Below are positions 43,788 to 52,190 of a stretch of 64,000 nt of DNA, in pieces. This stretch comes from Bradyrhizobium sp. CER78. Its GTDB lineage: Bacteria > Pseudomonadota > Alphaproteobacteria > Rhizobiales > Xanthobacteraceae. Both the position numbers and the translations under genes were made by a program. The stretch is from the NCBI RefSeq assembly GCF_029846235.1, contig NZ_JARVWP010000015.1, forward strand, positions 62,001 through 126,000, in the 5' to 3' direction. Every line of letters starts with the position of its first letter. The first letter of the stretch is position 1. The notes below the pieces were generated by a model, which saw nothing but the letters and a program-made list of their open reading frames with translations, was not told the DNA's origin and made no database searches.

Positions 43788-44776
43788 CTGAACTGACCGC
43801 GCCCAATGTCGCCGCCGCGCCGACCCGATCCGATCGGCGCCGCAAGCTGCTGCAGAACCTGCTGCGGGGCGAGCGGCCCTACATGCTGTACATCGCCTTC
43901 GTGGTGCTGCTCGTCGTGTTCAGCCTGTCCTCGCCCTGGTTCCTGTCGGTCGACAATTTCCTGAATATCGGACGCCAGACCACGCTGGTGTCGATCATCG
44001 CGGTCGGCATGACCTTCGTGATCATCGCGCGTCAGATCGATCTTTCGGTCGCATCGACGTTGGCCCTGTCAGGCATGGCCGCGGCGCTGGCGATGAGCCA
44101 GGTCAGCAACAGCTGGATTGTCGGCGCCGCCGCCGGGCTCGGCACCGGCGCGCTGGTCGGATTGCTCAACGGCATCCTGACCACGCAGCTCTCAATTCCG
44201 TCCTTCCTCGTCACGCTCGGCTCGCTGAGCATGGCGCGCGGTTTGGCGATGATGGTCACCAACACCAAGCCGGTCATCATCACCAACGAGACTTATTTCG
44301 CGATCTTCGGCGAAGGCACGTTCTTGGGGATTCCCGTTCCGATCGCCTGGACGCTGGTGGCGATGATCGTCGGCATCCTGCTCCTGCACTACAACGTGTT
44401 CGGTCGCCGCATCTATGCAGTCGGCGGCAATCCGACCGCGGCGCTCTATTCCGGCATCAACACCAAATGGGTGACGACCGCAGCCTTCGTGCTGACCGGC
44501 GCGCTGGCCGGGCTTGCGGCGCTGGTGCTGTCGGCGCGCTCGCATGCTGCGCGGCCGGACGTCGTGCAGGGGATGGAGCTCGACGTCATCGCCGCCGTGA
44601 TCCTCGGCGGTTGCAGCCTGTTCGGCGGCCGCGGCTACATCCTGGGAACGCTGTTCGGGAGCCTCATCATCGGCACGCTCAACAATGGCCTCGTGCTGCT
44701 CGGCGTCAGCTCGCCGATGCAGCTCGTCATCAAGGGAGCGATCATCGTGGCGGCGGTCGCCTTCACGAAACGCTAA
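43784..44776 (+). CDS. Sugar ABC transporter permease (RbsC type)
   Basis: A 330-residue inner-membrane permease of the BPD_transp_2 family with eight to ten hydrophobic segments. It has the typical GMTFVIIARQIDLSVASTLALSGM (family G-M-x-x-V-I-x-x-G-x-I-D-L-S-V region), GLLNGILTTQLSIPSFLVTLGSL and VILGGCSLFGGRGYILGTLFGSLIIG near the end. It pairs with the preceding ATPase, translationally coupled by an ATGA overlap, and with the binding protein that follows. Confidence 0.94.
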   Translation: MTELTAPNVAAAPTRSDRRRKLLQNLLRGERPYMLYIAFVVLLVVFSLSSPWFLSVDNFLNIGRQTTLVSIIAVGMTFVIIARQIDLSVASTLALSGMAAALAMSQVSNSWIVGAAAGLGTGALVGLLNGILTTQLSIPSFLVTLGSLSMARGLAMMVTNTKPVIITNETYFAIFGEGTFLGIPVPIAWTLVAMIVGILLLHYNVFGRRIYAVGGNPTAALYSGINTKWVTTAAFVLTGALAGLAALVLSARSHAARPDVVQGMELDVIAAVILGGCSLFGGRGYILGTLFGSLIIGTLNNGLVLLGVSSPMQLVIKGAIIVAAVAFTKR

Positions 44777-44880
44777 TCGAAGTCAGGTGCAGCGCATGGG
44801 TCGCAAGGTCACTGCGCTGCAAGGGTAGGGGCAAGGTCGCCGGCCTCCGGTCAATCGGCGACCAAACACGGGAGGAAACA

Positions 44881-46032
44881 ATGAAGCCAATCTTGCGACA
44901 AACCCTGCCGCTGACCGCGCTGATCGCGGCGACGGCCATTTCGATCGTCCCCTCGGCCCGCGGCGAAGTGCCGGCAACCTGCGTCAAGGGCGTCGATCTT
45001 GCGACACTCGGACCGAAATCGATCGTCGGCCAGGGGCCCCATGGCGAGAAGGCCGCTTCTCCCGAGGTGCTCGCGCTGTCGGATGCCGATGCCGCCAAGG
45101 TCAAGGAGAAGCACTTCAAGGTCGGCATCTCGATGCAGACCGTCAACCTCGACTGGGCGCAGCTGCAGATCCAGGGCATCACCGACACGCTGAAGAAGTA
45201 CGGCGTGACGGTGACCGGCGTCGCGTCCGCCGAATATCAGGTCGACAAGCAGATCGCCGACATCGAGAATACCATCCAACAGCATCCGGACGGCATCATC
45301 TCGATCCCGGTCGATTTCACCGCGACCGCGCCGACCTACAAGAAGGTCGCCAAGGCCGGCATCAAACTGGTGCTGATGGATAGCATTCCGACCGGCCTCA
45401 AGCATCCCGAGGAATATGCCTCGATGATTTCGGCGGACAATCTGGGTAACGGGCAGATCGCGGCGCAGATCCTGGCGTCGTGCATGGCGCAGGGCGCCAC
45501 CATCGGCCTCGTCAATTTCGGCGTCGACTATTTCAGCACCAACGAGCGCACCAAGGGCGTTCGCGAGTGGATGCAGAAGAACCGGCCCGACATCAAGATG
45601 AAGCAGGTCGACTTCACCGATCCGCCGAAGGTGTCGCAGATCGCGGGCGACTTCCTCACCGGCAATCCTGACGTCAAGGGTGTGTTCGCGGTCTGGGATC
45701 AGCCGGCGCTCGATACGCTGAGCTCGATGCGCGCGCAGGGCATCGACATTCCGGTCACGACCGTCGATCTCGGCCTGCAATCCGCGATCGAGATCGCCAA
45801 GGGTGGTCCCTTGAAGGCGACCGGGTCGCAGCGTCCCTATGACCAGGGTGTCGCAGAGGCGATGGCCATGATGAACGCGCTGCTTGGCAAGGAAACGCCG
45901 GCCTGGGTCGGCGTGCAGTCGCTGCCGGTGACACAGTCGAACGTGCTGGAATCCTACAAGACGGTGTTCAAGAAGGAGCCGCCGTCCGAACTGACTGACG
46001 CTTGCAACAAGGCGAAGCCCGCCTGCAACTGA
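44881..46032 (+). CDS. Sugar ABC transporter substrate-binding protein (RbsB-like)
   Basis: A 383-residue periplasmic binding protein of the type 1 fold. It has signal peptide MKPILRQTLPLTALIAATAI, the core KVGISMQTVNLDWAQLQIQGI, DIENTIQQHPDGIISIPVD, and GNPDVKGVFAVWDQPALDTLSSM. The N-terminal extension before the first strand is longer than in RbsB. It should bind the sugar delivered to the preceding importer; deoxyribose or a nucleoside-derived sugar is inferred from the neighbours only. GGGAGGA precedes ATG 44881. Confidence 0.9.
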   Translation: MKPILRQTLPLTALIAATAISIVPSARGEVPATCVKGVDLATLGPKSIVGQGPHGEKAASPEVLALSDADAAKVKEKHFKVGISMQTVNLDWAQLQIQGITDTLKKYGVTVTGVASAEYQVDKQIADIENTIQQHPDGIISIPVDFTATAPTYKKVAKAGIKLVLMDSIPTGLKHPEEYASMISADNLGNGQIAAQILASCMAQGATIGLVNFGVDYFSTNERTKGVREWMQKNRPDIKMKQVDFTDPPKVSQIAGDFLTGNPDVKGVFAVWDQPALDTLSSMRAQGIDIPVTTVDLGLQSAIEIAKGGPLKATGSQRPYDQGVAEAMAMMNALLGKETPAWVGVQSLPVTQSNVLESYKTVFKKEPPSELTDACNKAKPACN

Positions 46033-46082
46033 TCTTTGGCCAGCGATGCGCGGTGTCGCAACGGCGTGCATCTTGGACGAAG

Positions 46083-46116
46083 CTGACCCGGGCGAGCCAG
46101 CCCCCGCCCGGGTCAG
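46083..46116. terminator. Hairpin between convergent genes
   Basis: CTGACCCGGGCG, ten-base loop, CGCCCGGGTCAG: a perfect 12-bp stem 50 bases after the binding-protein stop. It overlaps the last codons of the convergent DeoR-family gene. No T-run follows on the plus strand, so termination strength is uncertain. Confidence 0.6.
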
Positions 46117-46907
46117 ATTGCGCTGGTCACATATTCGACGGGAAGGCTGCGGAAGTGCTTGCGCATGTCCGATGACGCCGCGCCGCCGACGATGATCCGC
46201 GAGAACGCGCCGATATCGGAGAAGAATGCCGATTTGAGACTGCCGAGCTTGCTCGCGTCGATCACCAGGATGCTCTCCATCGCGGTCTCGATCACGGCCT
46301 GCTTCACGGCGACTTCGTGAAAGTTCGAGCAGCTCGCGCCGCGGGTCCAGTGCACGCCGCCGGCGGAAATGAAGGCCTTGTTGATGCCGAGCCGCCGCAG
46401 ATAGGACAGGCCATCGTCCGACGCAAAGGACTGCGATGAGGGATGATAGAGCCCGCCCATCAGCATCACCTGTGTGCCGGGCCGGCGCGTCACGATCGAC
46501 GCCACGTTCATCGAATAGCAGATCACCGAGAGCGGCAGATCCTCGGGCAGGCAGTCCGCCAGCGATTGCATCGTGGTGCCGCAATCGATGAAGATCGTAT
46601 CGCCTTCCTTGATCGAGGCGGCCGCGGCCCGGCAGGCAAGACGCTTGTCCTGGGTGTGCTGGTCGATCTCCTGCTCGAACGTGTACTTGATGCCGGTCGG
46701 CGACGCCGCGTTGACGACGTAGCCGCCGAGCAGGGCGAGGGCAGCCTCCGGACCGGCAAGATCGCGCCGCACCGTCATTTCGGAGACCTTCAGGAGCTCA
46801 GCGGCGTCCTTCAGGTGCAGCGCGCCACTCGATTCGACGGCGCGGCGCAGCCTCTGCAGGCGTTGGACGCGTGTCTCGCTTGGTCGTGCGTTCGGGGTTT
46901 CAGCCAT
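46113..46907 (-). CDS. DeoR/GlpR family transcriptional repressor
   Basis: A 264-residue regulator. The N-terminal winged helix is RLQRLRRAVESSGALHLKDAAELLKVSEMTVRRDL; the SEMTVRRDL recognition helix is the family hallmark. The DeoRC sugar-phosphate sensor domain follows: DTIFIDCGTTMQSLADCL, MLMGGLYHPSSQSF, GINKAFISAGGVHWTRG and ILVIDASKLG. Effectors of this family are phosphorylated sugars such as deoxyribose 5-phosphate. It is divergent from deoC across 238 bases and convergent with the Rbs-type importer genes, so it probably controls both. Confidence 0.92.
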   Translation of the reverse strand: MAETPNARPSETRVQRLQRLRRAVESSGALHLKDAAELLKVSEMTVRRDLAGPEAALALLGGYVVNAASPTGIKYTFEQEIDQHTQDKRLACRAAAASIKEGDTIFIDCGTTMQSLADCLPEDLPLSVICYSMNVASIVTRRPGTQVMLMGGLYHPSSQSFASDDGLSYLRRLGINKAFISAGGVHWTRGASCSNFHEVAVKQAVIETAMESILVIDASKLGSLKSAFFSDIGAFSRIIVGGAASSDMRKHFRSLPVEYVTSAI

Positions 46908-46933
46908 TTTGATCGCCGAGCTTGCTTATCCGA

Positions 46934-46992
46934 TTGACAATGATCTTACAATGTTGTGAGTTTATCAACGTCGATTTGTTACAATAATAACA
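46934..46992. promoter_or_regulatory. Operator candidates between the DeoR-type gene and deoC
   Basis: TTGACA at 46934-46939 is followed by TTACAATGTTGTGA (near palindrome, 46947-46960). GTTACAATAATAACA (46978-46992) shares 13 of 15 bases with 42146-42160 upstream of the first ABC operon. These are likely repressor sites; a well-spaced -10 was not found. Confidence 0.5.
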
Positions 46993-47145
46993 TCCGGTCT
47001 GCTGGTTCATCTCGCGTCGGGGCGATGTCGCTCCTCGGCAGGTGGCAAACCCAGCGGCAAGGTCAGGGGAGGATCACATGTTGCGATCGACACATTCAGT
47101 CTATCTGGCGATCTCGCCGATTCGCTAGGACCGCACGGCGCTTCC

Positions 47146-48174
47146 ATGACGCAGAGCGTCTTCATCCAGAATCCGATCGCATTGACCGCGCTGCCGGCTT
47201 CCCCGGCCGGCGGGGATCCGCACCAGCTCGCGCGCAACAGCGGCCGCGCGCTGGATATGGATTGGGTCGACGAAATCAGGATCAATCTGTCGGCCGCCGA
47301 ACGGCGGGTCGCGAGCCTGCCGGGCCGTCGTACGGTCAAGAAGGATGCGCAGGCGGCGTGGCTGCTCAAGGCGATCACCTGCATCGACCTGACGACGCTC
47401 AACGGCGACGATACGACCGAACGCGTGAAGCGCCTCTGCGCCAAGGCCAAGGCGCCCGTGCGCGGCGACCTTCTGGAGCGGCTCGGCTTTGCCGGGCGCG
47501 AGCTGCATACCGGCGCGGTCTGTGTCTACCATCGGTTCGTCGGCACGGCCGTCGAAGCGCTCGCAGGATCCGGCATCCCGGTCGCTGCGGTCTCGACCGG
47601 ATTCCCGGCCGGACTGATCCCGCACGAACTGAAACTGAAGGAGATCGAGGCGTCGGTGCGCGACGGCGCCAAGGAGATCGACATCGTCATCACGCGCGAG
47701 CATGTGCTGACCGGCGACTGGCGGGCGCTTTACGCCGAGGTCCAGGATTTCCGCGCCGTCTGCGATAACGCGCATCTGAAGACAATCCTGGCGACCGGCG
47801 ACCTCAAGACGTTGCGCAACGTCGCCAAGGCATCGATGGTCTGCATGATGGCCGGTGCCGACTTCATCAAGACCTCGACCGGCAAAGAAGGCGTCAACGC
47901 CACGCTGCCGGTGACGCTGGCGATGCTGCGGATGATCCGTGTCTACCAGGAGCGCACCGGCTTCAAGATCGGCTTCAAGCCGGCCGGCGGAATCTCGACT
48001 GCAAAGGACGTGCTCAACTATCAGTTCCTGATGAAAGAGGAACTGGGACGCGACTGGCTCGAGCCGGATCTGTTCCGTATCGGCGCCTCCAGCCTGCTTG
48101 CCGATATCGAGCGGCAGCTCGAGCATCACGTGACCGGCCACTATTCGGCTTTCAACCGCCACCCCGTGGGATGA
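47146..48174 (+). CDS. deoC: Deoxyribose-phosphate aldolase
   Basis: A 342-residue class I aldolase (longer than E. coli DeoC, 259; closer to the eukaryotic DERA length). It splits 2-deoxyribose 5-phosphate into acetaldehyde and glyceraldehyde 3-phosphate. The Schiff-base Lys is K242 in DFIKTSTGKEG; CIDLTTLNGDD, VCVYHRFVG, EIDIVITREH and IGFKPAGGISTAKD are conserved blocks. The aldehyde dehydrogenase gene starts ten bases after its stop, consistent with immediate oxidation of acetaldehyde. Confidence 0.96.
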   Translation: MTQSVFIQNPIALTALPASPAGGDPHQLARNSGRALDMDWVDEIRINLSAAERRVASLPGRRTVKKDAQAAWLLKAITCIDLTTLNGDDTTERVKRLCAKAKAPVRGDLLERLGFAGRELHTGAVCVYHRFVGTAVEALAGSGIPVAAVSTGFPAGLIPHELKLKEIEASVRDGAKEIDIVITREHVLTGDWRALYAEVQDFRAVCDNAHLKTILATGDLKTLRNVAKASMVCMMAGADFIKTSTGKEGVNATLPVTLAMLRMIRVYQERTGFKIGFKPAGGISTAKDVLNYQFLMKEELGRDWLEPDLFRIGASSLLADIERQLEHHVTGHYSAFNRHPVG

Positions 48175-48184
48175 GACTCCAGCG

Positions 48185-50569
48185 ATGAGCGTCGCAAATT
48201 ATTTCGAGACCATGGAGTATGGCCCTGCGCCCGAGGCGGACGGCGAGGCGCGCGCCTGGCTGGCGCGGCACGGCGCCACGTTCGGGCATTTCATCGCCGG
48301 CAAGTTCACGGCGCCGCATGCGGGCAAGCACCTCACCACGATCGAGCCCGCCACCGGCAAGGCGCTGGCGCGCATCGCGCAGGGCGCGGCTGCCGACGTC
48401 GAGGCGGCGGTCAACGCCGCGCGCTCCGCGCAGGTTGCGTGGGCAAAGCTTGGCGGTCACGGCCGCGCGCGTCATCTCTACGCACTGGCGCGCATGCTGC
48501 AGCGTCACGCCCGGCTGTTCGCGGTGCTGGAGGCGATCGACAACGGCAAGCCGATCCGCGAAACCCGCGATCTCGACGTGCCGCTTGCCGCGCGCCATTT
48601 CTACTATCACGCCGGCTGGGCGCAGTTGCAGGAGCGGGAATTCGCAGATCAGGTGCCGATCGGCGTGATCGGGCAGATCATCCCGTGGAATTTCCCGCTG
48701 CTGATGCTGGCCTGGAAGATCGCGCCGGCACTTGCCGCCGGCAATACGGTGGCGCTGAAGCCGGCGGAGTTCACCTCGCTCACCGCGCTGCTGTTCGCCG
48801 AACTCTCGGTTGAGGCCGGCCTGCCGCCGGGCGTATTGAACGTCGTGACCGGCGATGGCGCCACCGGCGCGCTGCTGGTCGAAAGTCCCGTCGACAAGAT
48901 CGCGTTTACCGGATCGACCGAGGTCGGACGGCTGATCCGTCAGACGACGGCAGGCACCGGAAAATCGCTGACGCTCGAGCTCGGCGGCAAATCGCCGTTC
49001 ATCGTGTTCGACGATGCCGACATCGATGGCGCGGTGGAAGGCGTGGTCGATGCCATCTGGTTCAACCAGGGTCAGGTCTGTTGCGCCGGATCGCGGCTGC
49101 TGCTGCAGGAGGGGATTGCGGAGACCTTCCGCAGGCGGCTGGTCCGCCGCATGTCGACGCTTCGCGTCGGCATGCCGCTCGACAAGGCGATCGACATGGG
49201 CGCGGTGGTAGCCCCGGTGCAGCTCGAGCGGATCAAGACGCTGGTCGAGACCGGCGTGAAGGAAGGCGCCGAGAAATATCAGACGCCGGGCGCGATGCCC
49301 GCGGAGGGATGCTTCTATCCGCCGACACTGCTCTGGAACGTGCATCCGTCTTCGACGGTTGCGACCGAGGAGATCTTCGGTCCGGTCCTGGTTGCGATGA
49401 CGTTCCGGACGCCCGACGAGGCTGTGATGCTCGCCAACAACACGCGCTACGGCCTTGCCGCCAGCGTGTGGAGCGAGACGATTGGTCTTGCGCTCGACAT
49501 CGCGCCGAAGCTGCTGGCCGGTGTGGTCTGGGTCAACGCCACCAATCTGTTCGACGCCAGCGTCGGTTTCGGCGGCTATCGCGAGTCCGGCTTCGGCCGC
49601 GAGGGCGGCCGCGAAGGCATGGTTGAATATCTGAAGCCGAAGGCTTGGAGTGGGCGCAAGGCGCGGCCCAAGGCATCGCCGCTGCCGATTGCGTCCGGCG
49701 CCAGCGCCGGTTTCGACGTGCCGCCGATCGATCGAACGGCAAAGCTGTTCATCGGCGGCAAGCAGGTCCGCCCGGACGGCAATTATTCGCGCGCGGTGCT
49801 ATCGCCAAAGGGCCGGCGCCTCGGCGAAGCCGGCGAGGGCAATCGCAAGGATATCCGCAATGCGGTGGCCGCCGCGCGCGCCACCGAATCGTGGGCGCGG
49901 GCGACGGCGCATAATCGCGCCCAGATCCTCTACTACCTTGCCGAAAATCTCTCCGCGCGCAGCGACGAGTTCGTCCGGCGCATCGCCGACATGACCGGCG
50001 TGTCGTCGGCCAAGGCGCGCACGGAAGTCGATGCGAGCATCGAGCGGCTGTTCAGCTATGGCGCCTGGGCCGACAAATTCGAGGGATCCGTTCACACGCC
50101 GCCGCTGCGCGGCGTGGCGCTCGCGATGCATGAGCCGATCGGCGTGGTCGGTGTCGCCTGTCCGGACGAAGCGCCGCTGCTCGCCTTCATCAGCCTGGTG
50201 GCGCCGCTGGTTGCGATGGGCAACCGGGTCGTCGCCGTGCCGAGCGAGCGGCATCCGCTCGCCGCGACCGACTTCTACCAGGTGCTCGAGACGTCGGACG
50301 TGCCGGCCGGCGTGGTCAACATCGTCACCGGCGATCGCGGCGAACTGGTCAAGGTGCTTGCCGAGCACGACGATGTCGACGCGCTCTGGGTGTTCGGATC
50401 GCAGGACGCGTCGGCGGCCGCCGAGCGTCTGTCGATCGGCAATCTCAAGCGGACGCTGGTCGATCACGGCCTCGCGCTCGACTGGTACGACAAGGCCGCG
50501 AGCGAGGGCCCGATCCTGATGCGTCATGCCGTGCAGGTGAAGAACATCTGGATTCCGTATGGCGACTAG
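48185..50569 (+). CDS. ALDH16-type two-domain aldehyde dehydrogenase
   Basis: A 794-residue protein. Residues 1 to about 490 form a complete ALDH: NFPLLMLAWKIAPALAAGN, FTGSTEVG, Glu265 in LELGGKSPF, catalytic Cys299 in FNQGQVCCAGSR, and EEIFGPVL. From about residue 515 a second, ALDH-like domain begins (KLFIGGKQVRPDGNYSRAVLSP, then EPIGVVGVACPDEAPLLAFISLVAPLVAMGN and AGVVNIVTGDR), but it stops at the end of the cofactor-fold part and has no catalytic Cys. This is the architecture of ALDH16. The frame is uninterrupted. Next to deoC, acetaldehyde is the likely substrate. Confidence 0.9.
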   Translation: MSVANYFETMEYGPAPEADGEARAWLARHGATFGHFIAGKFTAPHAGKHLTTIEPATGKALARIAQGAAADVEAAVNAARSAQVAWAKLGGHGRARHLYALARMLQRHARLFAVLEAIDNGKPIRETRDLDVPLAARHFYYHAGWAQLQEREFADQVPIGVIGQIIPWNFPLLMLAWKIAPALAAGNTVALKPAEFTSLTALLFAELSVEAGLPPGVLNVVTGDGATGALLVESPVDKIAFTGSTEVGRLIRQTTAGTGKSLTLELGGKSPFIVFDDADIDGAVEGVVDAIWFNQGQVCCAGSRLLLQEGIAETFRRRLVRRMSTLRVGMPLDKAIDMGAVVAPVQLERIKTLVETGVKEGAEKYQTPGAMPAEGCFYPPTLLWNVHPSSTVATEEIFGPVLVAMTFRTPDEAVMLANNTRYGLAASVWSETIGLALDIAPKLLAGVVWVNATNLFDASVGFGGYRESGFGREGGREGMVEYLKPKAWSGRKARPKASPLPIASGASAGFDVPPIDRTAKLFIGGKQVRPDGNYSRAVLSPKGRRLGEAGEGNRKDIRNAVAAARATESWARATAHNRAQILYYLAENLSARSDEFVRRIADMTGVSSAKARTEVDASIERLFSYGAWADKFEGSVHTPPLRGVALAMHEPIGVVGVACPDEAPLLAFISLVAPLVAMGNRVVAVPSERHPLAATDFYQVLETSDVPAGVVNIVTGDRGELVKVLAEHDDVDALWVFGSQDASAAAERLSIGNLKRTLVDHGLALDWYDKAASEGPILMRHAVQVKNIWIPYGD

Positions 50570-50592
50570 AGTTGTGTTTGGCAGTCCATTCG

Positions 50593-50684
50593 GTCATTCC
50601 GGGGCGCGACGACGTCGCGAACCCGGAATCTAGAGGTCGTGTGGATCGAGATTCCGGTTCTCGCTTCGCGAGCCCTGGAATGAC
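50593..50684 (+). repeat. Family A intergenic palindromic repeat, copy 5
   Basis: It starts GTCATTCCGGGG and ends GCCCTGGAATGAC, with the GAACCCGGAATCT core and inner TCTCGCTTCGCGAG hairpin. It lies 24 bases after the ALDH16 stop, inside what should be one catabolic operon. Confidence 0.83.
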
Positions 50685-50799
50685 ACTGAGTGAATTGCGC
50701 GGCAGAGATACAGCACTCGCGACGTCATCTTGCGGTGATATCGGTGGGGACCCGGACCGTCAGAGTCCGGAGATTTTGAAGACGAGGGAGGGACGCAAC

Positions 50800-51255
50800 A
50801 TGCTCAAGGGCATCAATCCGCTGCTCAATGCCGACGTGCTCTATGCCCTGCGGGCGATGGGGCACGGCGATCGCCTGGTGGTGTGCGACACCAATTTTCC
50901 GGCCGATTCGATCGCGCGCCAGACCACGCTTGGCAAGTTGCTGCGCATCGACAATGTGAGCGCCGCCAAGGCGGTCGAAGCCGTGCTCTCGGTGATGCCG
51001 CTCGATACATTTGTCGACGATGCCGCGAGCCGCATGGAGATTGTCGGCCAGCCGCAGGAGGTGCCTCCTGTGCAGCGCGAGGTGCAGGCCGCGATCGATC
51101 ACGCCGAGGGACGATCCTGGCCGCTGGTCGGCGTCGAGCGCCATGCGTTCTACGAGAAGGCCAAGACGGCCTATTGCGTGATCGCGACGGGCGAGCGCCG
51201 CTTCTACGGCTGCTTCCTGTTCAGCAAGGGCGTGATCGCGCCCGACGGGGAGTGA
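50800..51255 (+). CDS. RbsD/FucU family sugar mutarotase
   Basis: A 151-residue protein of the RbsD/FucU fold, which equilibrates anomers or pyranose/furanose forms of pentoses and deoxysugars before phosphorylation. Family marks are LNADVLYALRAMGHGDRLVVCDTNFPADS (catalytic His in GHGD) and ERHAFYEKAKTAYCVIATGERRFYGCFLFSKGVI at the C-terminus. GAGGGAGGG precedes ATG 50800. The kinase gene follows four bases after its stop. Confidence 0.92.
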   Translation: MLKGINPLLNADVLYALRAMGHGDRLVVCDTNFPADSIARQTTLGKLLRIDNVSAAKAVEAVLSVMPLDTFVDDAASRMEIVGQPQEVPPVQREVQAAIDHAEGRSWPLVGVERHAFYEKAKTAYCVIATGERRFYGCFLFSKGVIAPDGE

Positions 51256-51259
51256 CGAC

Positions 51260-52183
51260 ATGAGCAAGCATGGCGTCGCCGTCCTCGGCGTGTTCGTCGT
51301 CGACCTCGCGTTCCGCGCCGGCAACATGCCGGCGATCGGCGAGACCATCGCCGGATCGGGATTTGCCATGGGGCCCGGCGGCAAGGGATCCAACCAGGCT
51401 GTCGCGGCAGCAAGAGCCGGCGCCAGCGTGAGCTTCATCTCGCGGATCGGCAGCGACGCCTTCGGCGAGCTTGCGGTCAAGACCTGGGAGGCCGAGGGAA
51501 TCCGGCCGCGCGTGGCGAGGACGGCGGACGCGCCGACCGGCGCTGCCTTCATCTACGTCCACGAGACGCGAGGCGACAATGCGATCATCGTGGTGCCGGG
51601 CGCGGCGGGCGGCATCAGTCCGGCCGACATCGACGCGGTGGCGGACGCCATTCGTGACTCCAGCGTGTTCGTGACGCAGCTCGAGCAGCCGGTCGATGCG
51701 GCATTTCGAGGGCTCGAGATTGCGCGCGCCGCGGGCAGCATCACGGTGTTCAATCCGGCGCCGGCGATCAAGTTCGACACTGGTCTGTTTGCGCTCTGCG
51801 ATTATGTCGTCCCCAACGAGACCGAGGCCGAAGCGCTGACCGGGATCGCGGTCGGCGACCTCGCCGGCGCCCGACGTGCCGGCGATGCGTTGCTGGCGAA
51901 AGGCGCAGGCACGGCGCTGATCACGCTTGGCGAGCGCGGCGCGCTGTTCCATGCGCGGGATCGCTCGCTGCATGTGCCGCCGTTTGCCGCCGGCAAGGTG
52001 GTCGAGACCACCGGCGCGGGCGATGCCTTCGTCGGCGGCTTCGCGGCGGCGCTCGCGGACGGTGTCGATCCGCTCGAGGCTGCGCGCTTCGGTTCGGCCA
52101 CGGCCGGAATTTCCGTCACGCGTCCCGGGACCGCACCCGCGATGCCGCAGCGGGCCGAGATCGACGCGCTGCTGAAGGGATGA
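51260..52183 (+). CDS. Ribokinase-family sugar kinase, probable deoxyribokinase
   Basis: A 307-residue PfkB kinase. It has GPGGKGSNQAVAAARAGA, NPAPA, VPNETEAEALTG and the anion-hole/catalytic motif TTGAGDAFVGG. The N-terminus VAVLGVFVVDLAF aligns with E. coli ribokinase VVLGSINADH: the Asp (D15) is kept, but the Asn14 that contacts ribose is Val13 here. Salmonella deoxyribokinase has Met at this position as I recall, so loss of the polar contact fits a 2-deoxy substrate. With deoC and a mutarotase in the same operon, deoxyribose is the best guess. Confidence 0.88.
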   Translation: MSKHGVAVLGVFVVDLAFRAGNMPAIGETIAGSGFAMGPGGKGSNQAVAAARAGASVSFISRIGSDAFGELAVKTWEAEGIRPRVARTADAPTGAAFIYVHETRGDNAIIVVPGAAGGISPADIDAVADAIRDSSVFVTQLEQPVDAAFRGLEIARAAGSITVFNPAPAIKFDTGLFALCDYVVPNETEAEALTGIAVGDLAGARRAGDALLAKGAGTALITLGERGALFHARDRSLHVPPFAAGKVVETTGAGDAFVGGFAAALADGVDPLEAARFGSATAGISVTRPGTAPAMPQRAEIDALLKG

Positions 52184-52190
52184 TCGCGCG

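Noticed and set aside
46956..47768. A 270-codon plus-strand frame overlapping deoC
   Set aside because: It covers the operator region and the first half of deoC in another frame; deoC has clear catalytic motifs.
49700..50569. Second half of the ALDH gene as a separate or frameshifted gene
   Set aside because: The frame is continuous, with no internal ribosome site, and a catalytically incomplete second domain is normal for ALDH16.
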